46,493 bases of DNA, from positions 1-46,493 of IMG/VR virus record IMGVR_UViG_3300020214_002430; one strand, 5' to 3'. The notes under the pieces were generated by a model that was not told the origin of the DNA, did not search any database, and saw only the letters and a list, made by a program, of their open reading frames with translations. Of the stretch, positions 33,640-42,582 are shown piece after piece (positions within the stretch are counted from its first letter, which is position 1; every line of letters begins with the position of its first letter). This DNA comes from a virus. Position numbers and translations under genes: made by a program.

Positions 33640-34458
33640 TTAAGTGCAGTGTTCACTATTTTTAAATTCACACCACGTACATGCATCACGGTTTTTTAGA
33701 GCAATACCTCTTTTTACAGACGTTATCATATTGCTAACGACTTTAAGAGATCGCTTGATAGGAACTTCCCCAAGAGAAACTGAAAATAACTCGCAGTGAT
33801 CACCAGGTTTCGCTGCCTTCTTGAGAAGCACAAAACCGCAGCGGACGTCTTTCATGGGAACTGTCGGGTTTTTTTGACACCAATAGTTCTTATAAAGAGC
33901 CAACTGAGCTTTTACCATGTCATCGCTGCGCTTCTCTCTAAACCACCCGCGCGGCGTTGTTTTCCAGTCGAGGATCCAATAGATCGTCTCTCCTCGTTTA
34001 CCTTTTGCCTTGATGACACCGTCGATGAAACCCTTAAAAGCATGAGGATGATTTTCAACCGCTTCATAAAGTTGATGCTCGGCGGCGACGACGTCCCATT
34101 CGGGGAAAGTATCATCTAAAAACTTTGGAACTTCTGAGAGAATTAGAGCAGCTTCTGACTTAGCTTTTGCAAGAGATGCTGGAGAAAAGTCTGGATTTCC
34201 TTCGTACTTCGCCCAGGCTTTCTCCATATGCTCGAAAGCAATCTCAGGTTTCATCTCGCGAGTCAGTAGGTAGTGCTCACATGAAGCGTGAACAGCCGTA
34301 CCAAAGTCTAATACGGGAGATGGTTTCGAAAGATCGACTTTTTTGATATGAACTAAATTGTGACGATACGAACACTCTTTCCAGAGCTTAACTTCTGAAA
34401 ATGAAACGTGTTGTTTTCCCGTCGGTAGTACCTCAAATGAGGGTATTACTTCTTGCAT
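33640..34458 (-). CDS. PD-(D/E)XK nuclease, Cas4/RecB-AddB-like, with likely 4Fe-4S cluster
   Basis: This is a 272-residue protein. Nuclease motifs in order: DFGTAVHASCEHYL (His motif), GFIDGVI (motif II Asp), WILDWKTT (motif III D-x-K), and QLALYKNYW (the Q-x3-Y motif). Four Cys suitable for an Fe-S cluster are Cys29 near the start (WKECSYR) and Cys260, Cys263 and Cys271 at the end. This arrangement is that of Cas4 and AddB exonucleases, which resect DNA ends. It is an unexpected member of a glycan island. Base composition is less AT-rich than the glycosyltransferases to its right. A role in recombination-dependent replication is likely. Confidence 0.87.
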   Translation of the reverse strand: MQEVIPSFEVLPTGKQHVSFSEVKLWKECSYRHNLVHIKKVDLSKPSPVLDFGTAVHASCEHYLLTREMKPEIAFEHMEKAWAKYEGNPDFSPASLAKAKSEAALILSEVPKFLDDTFPEWDVVAAEHQLYEAVENHPHAFKGFIDGVIKAKGKRGETIYWILDWKTTPRGWFREKRSDDMVKAQLALYKNYWCQKNPTVPMKDVRCGFVLLKKAAKPGDHCELFSVSLGEVPIKRSLKVVSNMITSVKRGIALKNRDACTWCEFKNSEHCT

Positions 34459-34490
34459 TATGTGATAGTAACACCCTCTTAATTGTTAGT

Positions 34491-35456
34491 TCAATCTTTT
34501 GGTTTCTTTGAGATTGCTCGTCCAACTAACTTTTCCCAATCTCGTTGCGGACGAACTTCAACATTTTTGTTCCATGCAGCACTCATAACTTTTGGATCTA
34601 CTCCTAAGGTTTTAGCAATGCTAATCAATGCATTAATATCCTTACAAAAACAGCTTCCGCCGAAGCCAAAAGCCGGCTCTCCAGTGTCGTCTGCTGGCAT
34701 TGGTCCAGGGACTTTCCAATGTGAGCTACCCAACCGCTTGTCGAGTGTGGCATATTCGATTACCTTATCATAGTCGATGTTTGCTCCTGAAGAGTCCAAA
34801 GCTTGACAAATTTGATAAAACTCGTTAGCAAGAGCGACCTTCACTGCTAGATGAATGTTCGTTACATACTTTACCATTTCAGCAGTGGTGCTTGATGTTT
34901 TAATGATTGGAACGTTTGGAAACGCTGCCTCAAAAACTTGTTTGACCTTATTGATCCATGGACGAGGACCGCCAAGGATGATTCTATTTTGGTTTCGCAT
35001 GTCATCAACAGCATTTGCTTCTGTTAAGAACTCAGGATTAAAAATAACTTTCAATCCTGTTTCAGCGAACTTTTTATTCCACATCTCGACAGACCCTGGT
35101 GGGACCGTTGATTTAACTACGGCAATTCTTTCTCCAGAAACTTCTGATAATTCTTTCAGAGTTCCTTCTACGATGCTGAGATCTGCAGATCCATCTTCAA
35201 ACATAGGCGTAGGAAGGCATACAAAATAAATTTTAGAAAAACCTGGTGTTCCACCTTCCTCATTATCGTGAATTAATTCTGCAATGGACCCAGGATAACC
35301 AGCAACGGAATCTCCATGACTTGGTAGCGATCCTCTTACATACTTTCTTGCCTTATCATACGCGTATACATCAAAACCACGTTCTGAAAAAACTGTCGTT
35401 AATGACCCGCCAACGAATCCTTGACCAATTACAGCAATTGACTTATTTTTTTTCAT
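34491..35456 (-). CDS. Nucleotide-sugar 6-dehydrogenase (UDP-Glc/GDP-Man dehydrogenase family), short form
   Basis: This 321-residue enzyme should oxidise a nucleotide sugar at C6 to a uronic acid using NAD. The NAD-binding Rossmann motif GQGFVGG is at 11-17. Further family blocks are KSTVPPG at 115-121, NPEFLTEANAV at 140-150, EMVKYVTN at 193-200 and the catalytic GFGGSCF with Cys269. The family usually has 390-450 residues with a third, UDP-binding domain; this protein ends soon after the central helix (about 305-321). The short form is therefore odd: it may still act as a dimer or need a partner. It lies between the nuclease gene and a glycosyltransferase. Confidence 0.85.
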   Translation of the reverse strand: MKKNKSIAVIGQGFVGGSLTTVFSERGFDVYAYDKARKYVRGSLPSHGDSVAGYPGSIAELIHDNEEGGTPGFSKIYFVCLPTPMFEDGSADLSIVEGTLKELSEVSGERIAVVKSTVPPGSVEMWNKKFAETGLKVIFNPEFLTEANAVDDMRNQNRIILGGPRPWINKVKQVFEAAFPNVPIIKTSSTTAEMVKYVTNIHLAVKVALANEFYQICQALDSSGANIDYDKVIEYATLDKRLGSSHWKVPGPMPADDTGEPAFGFGGSCFCKDINALISIAKTLGVDPKVMSAAWNKNVEVRPQRDWEKLVGRAISKKPKD

Positions 35457-35487
35457 AGATTTTATATAATCTAAAAAAAATTAAAGT

Positions 35488-36390
35488 TCATTTAATTGCA
35501 TTAAGAACAGATTTCCACCCTTCATCATTTTTTATGAATTCTACTGAAGAATTAATTTTTGATTGAGTTTCTTCGACATCATTTAATGTTTTTTGAATTA
35601 GTTGAATTGATTCTTCAAAATTTTTATAAGTTAAAATTGAAGTAATGTTGTTAGCGTAATTTTCGTGTTCTTTTTCATAATCTCTAATGCTTATGCATCC
35701 TCTAGATGCAGCTTCAATATCTTTTACCCATAATGCATTTGCTTGAAGCTTTTTTGAATCTACTATCCATTCTACTTGTTCATTATGTATGAAAATTTTT
35801 ATTTTAGACAAATTTTCTAAAAATCCTTCGTAAGAAGATTGTTTTAGAATTGTTACATTAATGTTTTTTGATTTTAAAAAATCAAAAAATTTTTTTCTAT
35901 AAGGATGAATTTGACCACAAAATCCTATATCAATTTCTCTATTTTTCCATAATGGAGTAGAAGAACAATATTCTGGTAACACCCACATTTTTACGAATGT
36001 AGACTTTATTCCTTTATCATTTATAAAGTCACTCCACCATTTTGATGTATTTAAAAAAGATTTAACATTCAATTCATCATAAATTTTTTTATATGATCCT
36101 TTATATGGAGAATCATCTTTAAAAGATTCCCAAGGATCTTGTTCATATATGAATATTTCTTTATCATTGAGATACTTTTTTATTATATGAATATTTTTAT
36201 CTAAAGTTCTTAATTTCAAGCAAGATAAAATTTTATCGCATGAAGGAATTTTATTCCTTAAGTTAACGTCTGACATCGTACTAAATGTCATATTTGTTTC
36301 ATTTTGTAAAGTCTTAAATAACTGATGTTGAAAACAATTGTTTTTTACGTATTGATAATCGTCAATAATGACGTGAAGATTTAATTTCAT
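35488..36390 (-). CDS. Glycosyltransferase-like protein, GT-B C-terminal type (CgeB-like)
   Basis: This is a 300-residue protein. The C-terminal half shows a group-1 transferase pattern: IDIGFCGQIHPYRKKFFDFLK, then LSKIKIFIHNEQVEW, and DIEAASRGCISIRDYEKEHE, where the Glu of DIEA stands for the usual E in the donor site. The N-terminal half is shorter than in a classical GT-B enzyme. It overlaps the next gene by 29 bases. The gene is very AT-rich. Confidence 0.68.
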   Translation of the reverse strand: MKLNLHVIIDDYQYVKNNCFQHQLFKTLQNETNMTFSTMSDVNLRNKIPSCDKILSCLKLRTLDKNIHIIKKYLNDKEIFIYEQDPWESFKDDSPYKGSYKKIYDELNVKSFLNTSKWWSDFINDKGIKSTFVKMWVLPEYCSSTPLWKNREIDIGFCGQIHPYRKKFFDFLKSKNINVTILKQSSYEGFLENLSKIKIFIHNEQVEWIVDSKKLQANALWVKDIEAASRGCISIRDYEKEHENYANNITSILTYKNFEESIQLIQKTLNDVEETQSKINSSVEFIKNDEGWKSVLNAIK

Positions 36391-37090
36391 TTAGTATAAA
36401 TTCCTTTGAATAATTTTTTATACAAAAATTAAAAGCATTTTGAAAATCATCATCATAATAATCAACATCATTATATTTTGATGAAAGATTAAACCCTAAT
36501 AAACACAACCCTCTTATTTTATCAAAATCATTTTTTTCCCAAGCTGAATATACATTATTAAAGATATCAGGTTGATTTTTTTTACCTCTGTGAAATCCAT
36601 AATGAAATGATTGTTTTTCAGATGGAAACCAACAATGCTTTCCTGCAGGAATTAATTCTTTAGGAAGTTGGTCTCCTCGAATTACAACATTATGACCTGA
36701 GTCAACTCTATCAGGATACAATTTATTCACATTTGTAGCTACTAAAACAGTGTTTTTTAAACATGTAAGACCGTATATCATGCTATCAGTCATGTAGTCA
36801 TGAAGCCACGCTTGAACTCCTGTTAACTTATCATTGTTTTTAAAAAGTTCGACAAAAGTTTTTATAACTAAATTATGAGACAATACTGTGTCTGCGTCGA
36901 CCTTTAAAAACAAATCATAGTCTTTTTTTACTCTGTTCCATTCTAAAAAAAGTTTTTCATGTGCTTCTTTTTCTGGTAGGTTTGAAACAATGTAATGTGT
37001 TATTTGAACATCTACTTGCGTTGAGATTGATTCTTTACATTTCTCAAATTCATTTTCTCCACACTCCATTGTTCCTACAAAAACTTTCAT
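36362..37090 (-). CDS. Putative GT-A glycosyltransferase
   Basis: This is a 242-residue protein. It begins MKVFVGTMECGENEFEKC and has the metal-binding KVDADTV at about 80-86, a D-x-D motif after a long strand-helix start, as in GT-A enzymes. HNVVIRGDQLP and WFPSEKQSFHYGFHRG follow, with the late His residues possibly in the active site. The C-terminal third is acidic (DVDYYDDDFQN). The exact GT family is not recognised. It is coupled to the preceding transferase by a 29-base overlap. Confidence 0.68.
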   Translation of the reverse strand: MKVFVGTMECGENEFEKCKESISTQVDVQITHYIVSNLPEKEAHEKLFLEWNRVKKDYDLFLKVDADTVLSHNLVIKTFVELFKNNDKLTGVQAWLHDYMTDSMIYGLTCLKNTVLVATNVNKLYPDRVDSGHNVVIRGDQLPKELIPAGKHCWFPSEKQSFHYGFHRGKKNQPDIFNNVYSAWEKNDFDKIRGLCLLGFNLSSKYNDVDYYDDDFQNAFNFCIKNYSKEFILNEIKSSRHY

Positions 37091-37111
37091 TTATTTCTCC
37101 AAGCAAAATTT

Positions 37112-37609
37112 TTATAAAATTTTATACATACAAATTTGATCAAAAAATTTTTCATCTCTATATAAAGAAGAAATTAACTTACCTTCTTCTATAAAACCAA
37201 GATTCTTATATACTTTTTGACCTATTAGGTTGTATTCTGCAGTTGTTAAACTTACTCTATGAAGTCCGATTTCTTTACAATGATCTAACATTAACGACCA
37301 CATGAACTTTGCATATCCTTTACCTCTAAAATTCTTATGAATATCTGCTCCTAATACACAATTTCTATTAGTAAGATCTATACTATAAAACTTAGTAAAT
37401 CCTACTCTTTCAGAGTTTATTTCAAATATTTTTCTTTTTTGAGAATTATCTTTTGATATTTTTTCCCACCAAGATAAATGTTGATTTAAAGTTATAGGAT
37501 TTGGATTAGTTAAATTTTTTAAAACTTCTGGATCATTGTGCAGTTCAACTAACCATTCATGATCTTCATGAACAACTTCTCTTAATAGCATCTTTGAATT
37601 TTTTTTCAT
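37112..37609 (-). CDS. GNAT N-acetyltransferase, candidate PseH-like sugar acetylase
   Basis: This 165-residue single-domain RimJ/PseH-type GNAT has LLREVVHEDHEWLVELHND at its start. The acetyl-CoA loop is FRGKGYAKFMW at about 95-105. HRVSLTTAEYNLIGQKVYKNLGF follows, matching motif B of the family. As a nucleotide-sugar acetyltransferase it would acetylate the 4-amino group made by the aminotransferase encoded two genes upstream (38412-39557). RimJ-type protein acetylation is an alternative; the neighbours favour the sugar role. Confidence 0.78.
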   Translation of the reverse strand: MKKNSKMLLREVVHEDHEWLVELHNDPEVLKNLTNPNPITLNQHLSWWEKISKDNSQKRKIFEINSERVGFTKFYSIDLTNRNCVLGADIHKNFRGKGYAKFMWSLMLDHCKEIGLHRVSLTTAEYNLIGQKVYKNLGFIEEGKLISSLYRDEKFFDQICMYKIL

Positions 37610-38415
37610 TTTAAAATATCGTTTTGAAAATACTGATCAAGAACATCATAAAATGATTTTGATAACTCATGTTTTCTAAACTCTTTAGATAAAGACCCTC
37701 TTTGATGAGCTAAAAATGGAACTCCATCTAATTGATATTCTTCATGATAATTGAACCCTGTTTTTACAATTTTTGCATTATCAGTAGGTTTTTCTTGACT
37801 TAACCCTTTATAAGGAATATTATTAGATTTTAAATACTGAGGTATTTGCCATCCTGAATCTTTTAAAAGTTTATATCCAATAGGCAATTGGTATGTTTTA
37901 GAAAGTTCTTCATTTTCAATTAATAAATGATTACCTTTTTCAGGATTCATTTTTAGTTTTGAAAAGTCATATTTTTTAGATGTTGCAAACCACGTAGCGT
38001 TTGGAATATTTTTATAAGTTTGAACTTCTGAAAGGCCAGAACTATATCCTCCTATTTTTTCATATGTAGTTCCAAAAACTCCAACATCTTTTAAAATATT
38101 TTCAGTTATGATGTCCCACCCATTCATTAACATAACGGTGTCTGAGTCAGCTATAATATCGATCGATTCAAGTTCTGTGTTTTTAAAGTTAGATAATGCA
38201 ACCTTAATTCCATTGCAATGTCCTAACGTTCCACTTCCTGGTTCAACTTTAATAGCTGTTGAAAAATTTGAACTTTTTATATAACTTTCATTATCTAAAC
38301 AATAACAATAAAAACCTAATTTATGTTTTGTAGCAGTTTTTAAGTAATTTTGTTTCATGTATTCAAAATATTGAAACGTAGAATTACTCAGCGTTACGTG
38401 TATGTTGATTGTCAT
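37606..38415 (-). CDS. Putative GT-A glycosyltransferase
   Basis: This is a 269-residue protein. A start of MTINIHVTLSNS is followed by a FEYMKQNYLKTATK helix, the strand LGFYCYCLD, and IDIIADSDTVML with a D-x-D motif near residue 90. HCNGIKVAL precedes it. The C-terminal part has KTGFNYHEEYQLDGVPFLAHQRGS. The order fits an inverting GT-A fold. It overlaps both neighbours by four bases and lies between the aminotransferase and acetyltransferase genes, so it may use the sugar they make. Confidence 0.65.
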   Translation of the reverse strand: MTINIHVTLSNSTFQYFEYMKQNYLKTATKHKLGFYCYCLDNESYIKSSNFSTAIKVEPGSGTLGHCNGIKVALSNFKNTELESIDIIADSDTVMLMNGWDIITENILKDVGVFGTTYEKIGGYSSGLSEVQTYKNIPNATWFATSKKYDFSKLKMNPEKGNHLLIENEELSKTYQLPIGYKLLKDSGWQIPQYLKSNNIPYKGLSQEKPTDNAKIVKTGFNYHEEYQLDGVPFLAHQRGSLSKEFRKHELSKSFYDVLDQYFQNDILK

Positions 38416-39557
38416 TTTTTATTTTCTAAAATTTTTAAAGTTAAATTTGCAATATGTTTTATATCGTCTTCATTCAACCACCATCCACAAGGCAAAGAAA
38501 ATTGCATAGATGAAAATTCTCTGACTCCGGGTAAGTCAACTTTAAACTTTTTGAATGCTGTATAATTATCGTTTGGAACATGAACAACGCCAGCATGAAT
38601 TCCTTCTTTATTTAGTTTTTCTAAAAGTTCATCTCTAGAATTTTTTTTACTTTTTAATTTTACTGTATACACCCACGAAGAAGATTCAGAATGTTTTGGC
38701 TTTTTTGCTGGAATTAACAATTTATTATTTTTAAACAGCCCATCATATAAAGCGGCATTTTGTTTATGCTTGTTTATTATATTATTGATATAAGGAAATT
38801 GTGACAACCCTATTGCTGCAGTTAAATTATTCATATTGAATTTATAACCAGCTTCTAAGATGTCAACATCCCATTGTTGACCTTTCCAATTTCCTTTAGA
38901 GTCTTTTGCTAAATCTCTATCTAAACCAAACCATTTTAGAGATTTTGATTTTTTATAATCTTTTTCACTTGAGCATATCAAAGCTCCACCATCTCCAGTA
39001 GTAACATGTTTAATTGCTTGAAAACTATAGCAAGTGAAGTCTGCCCAAGAATGAATTTGCGAATTATTATATTTTGAACCAAACGCATGCGCGGCGTCTA
39101 AAATAAGCTTTACATTTTTTTCGCTACAAATTTTTTTTAATTTTGAAAGCTCAGGAGGAGTTCCTGCCCATGCGACTGCCATTACTGCTTTTGTTTTTTC
39201 AGTGATCTTTTTTTCTACGTCTTTTGCATCGATCATTCCACTGTTTGGATCAACGTCAGCCCAAACAATATTTGCGCCCATTGTATAAATTGGAGTATTA
39301 GTTGCAACACATGTCATAGGAGTTGTAATGACATTATCCCCTGGTTCAACACCACATAGTTTTAGAGCTAACGTTAGAGCAGAAGTACAACTATTTACTA
39401 ATATTAGTTTTTCTGTTTCAAAAAATTCTTGCATTTTTTGAGTTAGCTCAGTAACTTGAATTCCTTCGTTAATGAATCCTGATTCTAATACATCTTTAAT
39501 TTTTTCTAAAGATTCTTTTACTGGTATATGAACTTTAAAAAGAGGATAACTTTTCAT
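38412..39557 (-). CDS. PLP-dependent sugar aminotransferase (DegT/DnrJ/EryC1 family; PseC/PglE-like)
   Basis: This 381-residue enzyme is typical of the family. Cofactor-site motifs: NSCTSALTLAL at 55-65, the DAAHAFGS block at 154-161 and FQAIKHVTTGDGG at 179-191, with the PLP-binding Lys183. It should add an amino group at C4 (or C3) of a keto nucleotide sugar, such as the 4-keto product of the dehydratase encoded just upstream at 39561. The TTGDGG rather than TTGEGG loop is a common variation. The N-terminus begins with MKSYPLFKVH, as many family members start with a short PLxxP-type segment. Confidence 0.87.
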   Translation of the reverse strand: MKSYPLFKVHIPVKESLEKIKDVLESGFINEGIQVTELTQKMQEFFETEKLILVNSCTSALTLALKLCGVEPGDNVITTPMTCVATNTPIYTMGANIVWADVDPNSGMIDAKDVEKKITEKTKAVMAVAWAGTPPELSKLKKICSEKNVKLILDAAHAFGSKYNNSQIHSWADFTCYSFQAIKHVTTGDGGALICSSEKDYKKSKSLKWFGLDRDLAKDSKGNWKGQQWDVDILEAGYKFNMNNLTAAIGLSQFPYINNIINKHKQNAALYDGLFKNNKLLIPAKKPKHSESSSWVYTVKLKSKKNSRDELLEKLNKEGIHAGVVHVPNDNYTAFKKFKVDLPGVREFSSMQFSLPCGWWLNEDDIKHIANLTLKILENKK

Positions 39558-39560
39558 TTT

Positions 39561-40583
39561 TCACTTTCTATTTGTTGCAATTTCTTCTATCTTTAAACCC
39601 TGAAATTTTTCTAGTGGCATATCAATTATGCCAAGATCTTTTAGCTTTTCAAGCAACTGTTGCTTTGACATAACATCATCTGCGCTAGTATATGTAAAAG
39701 ATTTTTCAGTTCCTACTTGATAAGCAGGTCCTATTACATAGTGGGTTTTAATGTCTTTTGTTCTTACGGATTCAGAATCATTGATTAAGTCTTCATGTTT
39801 TTTCTCACCAGGTCTAAGTCCGATTACCTTGATAGGCTTATTATAAAGACTAGAGAATATTTCGGCAAGATCTCCTATCATCATTGATGGAATTTTTGGT
39901 ATCCATGTCTCTCCACTTTTACCATTATTTAACGCTTCTACAATTAAATCTACGCTGTCATCTAGCGTCATGACAAATCTAGTCATGTCTGGATCTGTTA
40001 CTGTTAAACAGTCTGAATTTTCTGCTTGATATTTAAAAAGAGGTATGATGCTGCCTCTGGATTCTAGAACATTTCCATAACGAGTGCACAAAAATTTAAC
40101 CCCTGTTGAATCATTTTTTGATTGACTAGTTACTAACCTTTCTGAAATTGCTTTGCACATTCCGTAAACGTTGACGGGAGAACATGCTTTATCCGTGCTA
40201 ACAAATAAAACTTTTTCAAGTTTCCAATTATCATTAAAATTTTGTGAAAGCTCTTTTACGGATTTTATAACATTTTGAGTACCTAAAAGGTTTGTTTGAA
40301 CACTTTCAAATGGGCTTAATTCGCAAGTATCGACTTGTTTAAGTGCAGCAGCAATAATTACAACTTGAGGTTTATAGTGGTAAATAACTTCTTTTACTCT
40401 ATTATAATCTCTAATATCGCCTACAAAAAATTCAATATTTTCAGAATTACATAATTCATTTTTTATTGTCCAATGTTTTGCTTCATCTCTAGAATAAACT
40501 GCAATGTTATCACCATTAGACAAAAACCTAGAAATTAATTTCTTTCCTAATGACCCAGTTCCGCCAAATATCAAATACTTCAT
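39561..40583 (-). CDS. NDP-sugar 4,6-dehydratase, PseB/FlaA1/CapE-like SDR
   Basis: This 340-residue short-chain dehydrogenase converts a UDP-GlcNAc-type sugar to a 4-keto-6-deoxy sugar. The NAD-binding loop GGTGSLGKK is at 7-15. A catalytic set TDK (130-132) plus Y140-x3-K144 in VYGMCK matches FlaA1/PseB. TRYGNVLESRGSI and DMTRFVMT are the substrate-binding blocks of this subgroup, and GLRPGEKKHEDLIN is near the C-terminus. The PseB type inverts C5, whereas other members do not; sequence alone here cannot decide. It is the first enzyme of the sugar module and lies four bases from the aminotransferase. Confidence 0.88.
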   Translation of the reverse strand: MKYLIFGGTGSLGKKLISRFLSNGDNIAVYSRDEAKHWTIKNELCNSENIEFFVGDIRDYNRVKEVIYHYKPQVVIIAAALKQVDTCELSPFESVQTNLLGTQNVIKSVKELSQNFNDNWKLEKVLFVSTDKACSPVNVYGMCKAISERLVTSQSKNDSTGVKFLCTRYGNVLESRGSIIPLFKYQAENSDCLTVTDPDMTRFVMTLDDSVDLIVEALNNGKSGETWIPKIPSMMIGDLAEIFSSLYNKPIKVIGLRPGEKKHEDLINDSESVRTKDIKTHYVIGPAYQVGTEKSFTYTSADDVMSKQQLLEKLKDLGIIDMPLEKFQGLKIEEIATNRK

Positions 40584-40614
40584 TTTCTTATTTTATTTTT
40601 TTAAAAATGAATGT

Positions 40615-41439
40615 TTAAAGCTTAATGACATCTAAATCTTTTAATATTTTGTCATTTCTTGTTGGTCTATAATCAATAGACAAATTGTGGTTTCTGCTTC
40701 CATTTATGACAATATGAGAATTTTCATTTCCTAATTTTGAATGCCAAATTCCTCGGTCAATAATTGCAGATTTTTTATATTTTTCGTAATAAAGTTTTTG
40801 ATAGTCTAACTCTGAAAATTCTCTTAATTTAGAAAGTTCTAAAAATACTTCTTTTATTGTTTTCATTCTAGTTAATGAAGGAAGTTTAGACAAAAAATTA
40901 CAAGAGTATATTTCGTTAATTTTATCAACTAATTCAAATTCTACATTTTTATTTTCTATAAAATTATGTTGTACAACACATGCATACTTTTTTGAATTTT
41001 TTGTTTGTTTTCTTTTATCGTATAAGCTTCTTTCTGAAACTAAAAATTCCTCTGTTCTTATGGACCCGATGTCTTCATAATCATCTAAAAATTTTTCGCA
41101 TAATCGAAGTTTTTCAAAAGCTTTATCAAAATGAATAATATCTGATTCAATGATATAAAGATATTTGTAATCTTTATTCATCATTTTTTCATAGTTATTT
41201 ATACACCAAAAAATTGCACTCCAATACCCTGCGTTAGTCTTACTTTGAAATACGTTTTTAAAAGAAGACGTCAAAAGTTCTATGCTTCCTGGGTATGTTG
41301 ATGCGTTATCAAAAACTAAAAAATTTTCTTGTGTGTCTGTATCAACTAGTTTTATCAAATTATCTACAACTTGTTCTAAAACCTTGAATCTAGTAATTTC
41401 TTTTGTGCATGTCACTAAAAGTATTAATGTGTCTTTCAT
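40615..41439 (-). CDS. Putative GT-A glycosyltransferase
   Basis: The start is set at the ATG at 41439, which overlaps the previous stop by four bases; a longer form would overlap more. The 274-residue protein begins MKDTLILLVTCTKE, then FLVFDNASTYPGS, then a D-x-D-like block YLYIIESDIIHF near residues 95-106. IIDRGIWHSKLGNENSHIV occurs late. GT-A enzymes of this shape (GT2 style) transfer hexoses. The middle is rich in Lys, and the gene is very AT-rich. Confidence 0.68.
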   Translation of the reverse strand: MKDTLILLVTCTKEITRFKVLEQVVDNLIKLVDTDTQENFLVFDNASTYPGSIELLTSSFKNVFQSKTNAGYWSAIFWCINNYEKMMNKDYKYLYIIESDIIHFDKAFEKLRLCEKFLDDYEDIGSIRTEEFLVSERSLYDKRKQTKNSKKYACVVQHNFIENKNVEFELVDKINEIYSCNFLSKLPSLTRMKTIKEVFLELSKLREFSELDYQKLYYEKYKKSAIIDRGIWHSKLGNENSHIVINGSRNHNLSIDYRPTRNDKILKDLDVIKL

Positions 41440-42566
41440 GTTATTGTTCCAACAAACGTTTCCCAATTTTTCCAATATTCATCATTTAAAGATTCTTTTT
41501 GAAGATTTATCATCCCAATTTTAAGCTTATTGACATAATCTTCATCAAAAGATAATTTTTGTATTTCTTTTGCTGCTTCTTCTGGCGTTTCAACTATAAT
41601 TGAGTTTATTTTGTCAATTAAATAATTCTTTGAGTTTGACATGAAAACGTACTTTTTAGTTGTAATAATTGGAACTTCGCTATTGAAACAATAATAAAAA
41701 ACTCCACCACCCCAGTCTGTTTGCTTAAAGTGTACAGCTGCTTTTAACTTTGAAGTTAGCTTATAAGATTGTCTGGGGTTTATTGTTTGAAAGTGACCTG
41801 TTACTCCGCTATTTCCAGAAAATCTAATATCAGCTCCTGCAGATCTAACATTACCTCCAAAATTTTTTATTTCTTGAATGTTTTTTTCTCTTAAATTCAA
41901 GTTCATTTTGACGAAAAATTTATAATCATCTGGTTGTCTTACCTCAAAATTATGATTAAATGAAGCAAAATCTAAAGTTTCAATATCATTAGATTCATGA
42001 TTAATGTCTAATAACTTTTTTTCAAAGGGCACACAAAATACATTAACGTTGTTGACATCAATATGTTTGTTTTCATAATTCGCAGGAATAAACTTTGCTA
42101 CATTTTTTGGTCGATGACTTCCTGGATCTGAATTCCATGCATTCATAGTTGATGAAACCCATTTTGCGTATGGAAAATATTCATTAGCTACTTTGAAGTA
42201 GTGTAATAAACTTTCTTCTCCTCCTCTTAAAGTATGAAAAACATCGATTCCAGGATTTTTTTCATTTAAATCTATTATTTCGCAAGATATGTCTTCATCA
42301 TATAAACAAGATGATTTAAAAGTTTTTAGAAAAAAGTCTTCTCCAAAAAACGCATTATTTTCTTGAAACGGATAAAGATCAAGATTTCTTTTGTTTTTAT
42401 CAATTGAAGACTTGCATAATAACATAGGCCATGTAGCTATTTTTTCCCATTTAAGTCCTAACGTACCATGTTTCGGTACAAATACTTTGTGTCCTAGTTT
42501 TGAGTAATGATAGATCATAGAAGTTAATCCGCTTCTATCATCAGTTGGAAAAATAAAGATATTCAT
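41436..42566 (-). CDS. Glycosyltransferase-like protein (GT-B-like)
   Basis: This is a 376-residue protein. It begins MNIFIFPTDDRSGLTSMIYH, with a Gly loop after the first strand, then HKVFVPKHGTLG. Late segments ADIRFSGNSGVTGHFQTINP, AAVHFKQTDWGGGVFYYCF, NSEVPIITTKKYVF and VETPEEAAKEI look like the donor domain of a GT-B enzyme. No exact family is recognised, and the E-x7-E motif is not clear. The position among other transferases supports the call. Confidence 0.6.
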   Translation of the reverse strand: MNIFIFPTDDRSGLTSMIYHYSKLGHKVFVPKHGTLGLKWEKIATWPMLLCKSSIDKNKRNLDLYPFQENNAFFGEDFFLKTFKSSCLYDEDISCEIIDLNEKNPGIDVFHTLRGGEESLLHYFKVANEYFPYAKWVSSTMNAWNSDPGSHRPKNVAKFIPANYENKHIDVNNVNVFCVPFEKKLLDINHESNDIETLDFASFNHNFEVRQPDDYKFFVKMNLNLREKNIQEIKNFGGNVRSAGADIRFSGNSGVTGHFQTINPRQSYKLTSKLKAAVHFKQTDWGGGVFYYCFNSEVPIITTKKYVFMSNSKNYLIDKINSIIVETPEEAAKEIQKLSFDEDYVNKLKIGMINLQKESLNDEYWKNWETFVGTIT

Positions 42567-42582
42567 AAACTTCTCTATACTA

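Noticed and set aside
41196-41203. Minus-strand TATAAATA, identical to the T4 late box
   Set aside because: It lies well inside a glycosyltransferase coding region with no gene start just downstream; likely chance in AT-rich DNA.
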